Of a DNA stretch of 9,731 nucleotides, positions 7,104 to 9,731 are shown piece after piece (position 1 is the stretch's first letter; each line of letters starts with the position of its first letter). The notes under the pieces are model-generated. The model saw nothing but the letters and a program-made list of their open reading frames with translations. It did no database searches and had not been told where the DNA came from. The stretch comes from Bacillota bacterium (GTDB lineage Bacteria > Bacillota > Bacilli > Bacillales_B > DSM-18226), in the NCBI GenBank assembly GCA_021821235.1, contig JAKACS010000073.1:1-9731 (forward strand), given 5' to 3'. A program made the position numbers and the translations under genes.

Positions 7104-7889
7104 TTACTGAACCGTATACCCACCATCAATAATGACAGCCTGGCCGGTAACCCCTTTTGCTTTATCACTTGCCAAAAATAACGCGTATTCAGCGATTTCC
7201 CCAACGGACAATAACCTTTTTTGCGGGACGAGTGGATAAATGACATCTTCCAGCACTCTTTCGAATGGTACATTTCTCGTTGCCGCAAGATCTTTCAGCT
7301 GCCCGCGAACTAACGGGGTATCCACATAGCCCGGGCATAGTGCATTAACAGTAATTCCTTCAGCAGCACCTTCCAATGCGGCGACCTTTGTTAACCCGAT
7401 CACGCCATGCTTAGCACTATTGTAAGCTGCTTTTCCGGCAAAGCCGATGACGCCATTGATCGATGCCATATTGATAATTCTTCCGTATCCTTGTTTTTTC
7501 ATTATCGGAAAAACATTCTTAATGCCGATAAACGGCGCTGTCAGCATAATTTTCACCAGCAATTCAAATTTTGAAGTTGGAAACTCTTCGATTGGCGCAA
7601 CATACTGCATCCCTGCATTGTTTACTAAAATATCAATTGTTCCAAACGCGTTTACTGCCCGATCAAGACTATTTTTAAATGCCTCCTCATCGGTTACATC
7701 ACATGGTGCCGAAAGCGCCTCGTACCCTTGATCTTTTAGCTCTTCAGCAACTTGATCACTCTTTTCACTATCCAAATCAGAAATAACAACCTTGGCGCCT
7801 TCCTGGGCAAACGTTTTGGCAATTTCCAGTCCAATGCCGCTTGCCGATCCTGTAATAAATGCTACTTTTCCTTTCAATGACTTGACCAT
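7104..7889 (-). CDS. 3-hydroxybutyrate dehydrogenase (short-chain dehydrogenase/reductase)
   Basis: Predicted to oxidise (R)-3-hydroxybutyrate to acetoacetate with NAD+ in the cytoplasm. The 261-residue Rossmann protein has the cofactor motif TGSASGIG (13-20), Asp38 after the second strand as expected for NAD preference, NNAG (90-93), Ser143, and Tyr156-x3-Lys160. Gln95, Lys153 and Gln197 fall where characterised Pseudomonas 3-hydroxybutyrate dehydrogenases bind the carboxylate, which favours this substrate over other SDR substrates. The C-terminus GGYTVQ resembles the family GGWTAQ. Met115 occupies the position of the usual tetrad Asn, and Asn145, Tyr188 and Tyr258 replace His, Trp and Trp of the Pseudomonas enzymes (recalled alignment). 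AGAGGAG precedes the ATG. The gene starts 20 bases after the permease stop, so they form one operon. The permease and nearby thiolase support ketone-body or polyhydroxybutyrate-monomer use. Confidence 0.9.
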   Translation of the reverse strand: MVKSLKGKVAFITGSASGIGLEIAKTFAQEGAKVVISDLDSEKSDQVAEELKDQGYEALSAPCDVTDEEAFKNSLDRAVNAFGTIDILVNNAGMQYVAPIEEFPTSKFELLVKIMLTAPFIGIKNVFPIMKKQGYGRIINMASINGVIGFAGKAAYNSAKHGVIGLTKVAALEGAAEGITVNALCPGYVDTPLVRGQLKDLAATRNVPFERVLEDVIYPLVPQKRLLSVGEIAEYALFLASDKAKGVTGQAVIIDGGYTVQ

Positions 7890-7909
7890 CGGTTTTCTCC
7901 TCTTTTCTC

Positions 7910-9334
7910 TTAAACTATTCCGAATAATGTATAAAGGCCGATCACCACAAAGACGGCAATTGTTTTGATAATCGTTACTGCGAATATATCCCGGTAGGAT
8001 TGTTTGTGTGTTAAACCTGTAACCGCAAGGAGGGTGATAACAGCACCATTCTGCGGCAGTGTATCCATGCCGCCCGATGCCATTGCGACTACACGGTGCA
8101 TGACTTCCGGCGGAATATTTGCAGCAGCGATTGCCTGATTATATTTGTCAGCCATCGCTCCAAGCGCAATCCCCATACCGCCTGATGCCGAACCGGTGAT
8201 CCCGGCCAATGTGCTTGTTGTGACGGCGCCATTCACCAAAGGGTTTGTAAAGGTGTTTGAAATCCCGTCACTTACTTTTGCAAATCCGGGAAGTGATGCG
8301 ATAACACCCCCAAATCCATACTCAGATCCCGTATTCATCGTTGCCAAAAGGGCTCCTGCGATGCTGAGATTCAAACCTTCTTTCAGATTGCGGGTAACCC
8401 GTTTCCAGTCGAATGCCAAAGTTGTTACAATCCCGACAACAAGTGCCATTTCGATTGCCCAAATGGCAGCAGAAGCCGTTACATCGACTGTATACGCTTT
8501 CAATCCAATGGCTGAAAAATCAAAGCCTTTTGGGTACCACTTCGGAATATAAGTGACAAATAATTTATTGGTAACTCCTACTAAAATAAGTGGAATAAAA
8601 GCCAAAACTTGTTTACTAACAGACAGTTGTGTGGTTAAATCCGGAACAGCCATCTCATTCGTCTCAATTCCAGCGGCCGTTTCTTTATCGAAGCCGTAAT
8701 AACCTTCTCCCGCTCTTTCAGCTTTTCTTCTTCTCATTTCCAAGTAAAGTAAGCCGACAATGAAAACAAAAATAGCGCCGAGAATCCCCAGAGTAGGTGC
8801 AGCGTAAATATCTGTCTTAAAATAGGCAATTGGGATCACGTTTTGTATTTGCGGTGTTCCTGGCAAAGCATCCATCGTGAATGTGAAAGAGCCAAGGGCA
8901 ATCGTCCCGGGAATCAGTCTTTTTGGAATATCGGCTTGCTTGAACATTTGCGCAGCAAAAGGATAAATGGCGAATACAGCGACAAATAAGCTAACCCCGC
9001 TGTAGGTCAAAATAGCACCTAATAATACGATTGTCAGCATTGCCCTTTTGGCTCCCAGCAATCGAACAATCGTCTTTGCGATGGATTCTGCAATCCCTGA
9101 CATTTCAACCACTTTCCCAAAAATCGCTCCCAACAAAAACACAGGAAAATAGGATTTTATAAACCCAACCATTTTTTCCATAAAAATACCCGAAAAGAAC
9201 GGCAATACATTGCTTGGATCTGTCAATACAACTGCTAATAGTGCCGCAATCGGTGCAAACAAGATAACTGAGAATCCCCGATAAGCAACAAACATTAATA
9301 GACCGAGCGATAATAAAATGATAAACAGTTCCAT
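7910..9334 (-). CDS. GntP-family permease, probably for 3-hydroxybutyrate or a related short-chain acid
   Basis: This 474-residue integral membrane protein has about 12 hydrophobic segments and a hydrophilic cytoplasmic-type loop at about 198-242. GntP-like signatures include MDALPGTPQIQN (154-165), TGSASGGMGIAL (380-391) and MDTLPQNGAVITLL near 430-443. GntP transporters are secondary proton-coupled importers of gluconate and other organic acids. Linkage to 3-hydroxybutyrate dehydrogenase recalls the B. subtilis yxjC-scoAB-yxjF group, which argues for a hydroxy- or keto-acid rather than gluconate; the exact substrate is inferred. The ATG at 9334 follows AGGGGGG at 9341-9347. A 10-bp palindrome CTAAATTTAG (9350-9359) sits just upstream of this ribosome site. 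Transcription most likely starts at the sigma-54 promoter about 100 bases upstream. Length and motifs are complete. Confidence 0.92.
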   Translation of the reverse strand: MELFIILLSLGLLMFVAYRGFSVILFAPIAALLAVVLTDPSNVLPFFSGIFMEKMVGFIKSYFPVFLLGAIFGKVVEMSGIAESIAKTIVRLLGAKRAMLTIVLLGAILTYSGVSLFVAVFAIYPFAAQMFKQADIPKRLIPGTIALGSFTFTMDALPGTPQIQNVIPIAYFKTDIYAAPTLGILGAIFVFIVGLLYLEMRRRKAERAGEGYYGFDKETAAGIETNEMAVPDLTTQLSVSKQVLAFIPLILVGVTNKLFVTYIPKWYPKGFDFSAIGLKAYTVDVTASAAIWAIEMALVVGIVTTLAFDWKRVTRNLKEGLNLSIAGALLATMNTGSEYGFGGVIASLPGFAKVSDGISNTFTNPLVNGAVTTSTLAGITGSASGGMGIALGAMADKYNQAIAAANIPPEVMHRVVAMASGGMDTLPQNGAVITLLAVTGLTHKQSYRDIFAVTIIKTIAVFVVIGLYTLFGIV

Positions 9335-9355
9335 ATACTTCCCCCCTCGCTAAAT

Positions 9356-9397
9356 TTAGTAAGCCTTCTCTCCCATCTCTACGGAAAGCGTTTTCAA
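9356..9397 (-). CDS. Possible 13-residue leader peptide ORF
   Basis: On the - strand AAGGAGGA (9403-9410) stands 5-6 bases before a TTG at 9395-9397. This opens a 13-codon frame (MKTLSVEMGEKAY if TTG is read as Met) closed by TAA at 9356-9358. The frame is inside the predicted leader of the permease mRNA and ends 21 bases before the permease ATG. The Shine-Dalgarno match is at least as good as the permease's own. There is no regulatory codon run that would indicate classical attenuation. It may be a translated leader affecting permease expression, or a chance purine run. Confidence 0.35.
   Translation of the reverse strand: MKTLSVEMGEKAY
9383..9396 (-). promoter_or_regulatory. CcpA-binding cre site in the permease operon leader
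   Basis: The - strand reads TGAAAACGCTTTCC, matching the consensus TGWAARCGYTWWCW at 13 of 14 positions; only the last base differs. It lies about 35-48 bases downstream of the predicted sigma-54 transcription start. A cre in this position usually represses by road-blocking RNA polymerase when CcpA-HPr(Ser-P) is bound. It predicts carbon catabolite repression of the permease and dehydrogenase. Confidence 0.75.
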
Positions 9398-9441
9398 GAT
9401 TATCCTCCTTTTTTTTAAAAAATCTATTCTCATGATATAAA

Positions 9442-9457
9442 TGCAATCTTTGTGCCA
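9442..9457 (-). promoter_or_regulatory. Sigma-54 (SigL) -24/-12 promoter of the permease-dehydrogenase operon
   Basis: Reading the - strand gives TTGGCACAAAGATTGCA, a full match to the core TGGCAC-N5-TTGCA with the GG and GC dinucleotides at -24 and -12. The predicted transcription start is near 9431, leaving a leader of about 97 bases before the permease ATG. An intact GAFTGA activator gene is encoded in the same window, as such a promoter requires. Confidence 0.93.
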
Positions 9458-9539
9458 AAAGAATAAAAGGGTCTCTATGAGATTTTTTGCGATCCATACG
9501 GCATACAAAACGAAGTTTCCTGATTTCCGAAAGATAATT

Positions 9540-9623
9540 ATTCCGCAAATTCGGAATTTTCCCCATTTTCGGAATGGCGTTATTCCGTAAATAAGGAATT
9601 CTCCATAATTACGGAATAACCTT
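9540..9623. repeat. Two 42-bp imperfect tandem repeats; candidate upstream activator sites
   Basis: Units 9540-9581 and 9582-9623 share 31 of 42 bases by eye. Each has ATTCCG, six bases, then CGGAAT (AGGAAT in unit 2), twelve bases, then CGGAAT again. The first dyad reads ATTCCGCAAATTCGGAAT. Every element recurs at exactly 42 bp, about four helical turns, keeping all sites on one DNA face. The array sits 83-166 bp upstream of the -24 box and starts just 7 bases past the thiolase stop, typical spacing for sigma-54 enhancers. A weaker TTTCCGAAA lies at 9524-9532. Binding by the PAS activator is inferred. Confidence 0.75.
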
Positions 9624-9630
9624 ACCAAAT

Positions 9631-9731
9631 TTATTTTTCCATCTCGACAATTGTTGCAATTCCTTGGCCACCACCAATGCAAAGAGTGGCTAATCCGTAG
9701 TGAGAACCTCTGCGTTTCATTTCGTGGAGCA
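9631..9731 (-). CDS. Acetyl-CoA acetyltransferase (thiolase), C-terminal end only
   Basis: The last 32 codons are visible; the rest runs off the right edge. The peptide contains [28 protein letters not shown], whose CIGGGQG is the C-terminal thiolase signature holding the second catalytic cysteine, and ends in MEK. Biosynthetic-type thiolases interconvert two acetyl-CoA and acetoacetyl-CoA. Placed just upstream of the permease and 3-hydroxybutyrate dehydrogenase genes on the same strand, it would complete the conversion of hydroxybutyrate-derived acetoacetyl-CoA to acetyl-CoA. A CoA-transferase or ligase would also be needed and is not seen here. No T-tract terminator follows its stop, so read-through into the permease operon is possible alongside the sigma-54 promoter. 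Confidence 0.92.
   Translation of the reverse strand, partial: LHEMKRRGSHYGLATLCIGGGQGIATIVEMEK

Noticed and set aside
7073..7288. Extended N-terminus for the Rpn-like protein
   Set aside because: This part lies within the 3-hydroxybutyrate dehydrogenase gene in another frame and through its terminator, and shows no Rpn similarity.
9540..9623. CRISPR-like repeat array
   Set aside because: Only two units, with short dyad elements and no unique spacers or cas genes; the layout fits activator sites better.
9398..9682. Longer - strand open frames across the thiolase-permease gap
   Set aside because: Their translations read through the 42-bp repeats and promoter and overlap the thiolase end in the wrong frame, with no ribosome site.

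Overview
This window looks like chromosomal DNA from a Bacillaceae member (Firmicutes). The evidence is purine-rich Shine-Dalgarno sites, Bacillus-type intrinsic terminators, a CcpA cre site, a Bacillus-style MetH, and a GntP-type permease next to a 3-hydroxybutyrate dehydrogenase. The species cannot be fixed from this stretch; a thermotolerant relative of Bacillus or Geobacillus is a guess.

Left part (1-4420, + strand): a complete cobalamin-dependent methionine synthase gene (metH) ends in a strong terminator. An AT-rich two-gene toxin-antitoxin module follows, pairing an AbrB/MazE-fold antitoxin with a RelE/ParE-fold toxin. It has its own extended -10 promoter and terminator. A 394-bp gene-poor stretch (4357-4750) then holds hairpins and only a doubtful small reading frame.

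Right part (4751-9731, all - strand, so transcription runs right to left): the 3' end of an acetyl-CoA acetyltransferase (thiolase) gene, then a control region, a GntP-family permease gene and a 3-hydroxybutyrate dehydrogenase gene closed by a terminator. Beyond them lie a 5'-truncated Rpn-family nuclease gene and a PAS-AAA+-Fis sigma-54 activator gene. The 296-bp region between thiolase and permease carries several signals in a logical order. First comes a 42-bp imperfect tandem repeat built from ATTCCG/CGGAAT elements, which are candidate activator sites. Next is a consensus -24/-12 sigma-54 promoter (TTGGCAC-N5-TTGCA), then a possible 13-codon leader reading frame with a strong Shine-Dalgarno, and a cre-like site inside the transcribed leader.

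Proposed logic (inference): the PAS-containing activator binds the repeats and drives sigma-54 RNA polymerase to express the permease and the dehydrogenase for uptake and oxidation of 3-hydroxybutyrate or a related short-chain acid. The acetoacetate formed would feed the thiolase step. CcpA would switch the system off when preferred sugars are present.
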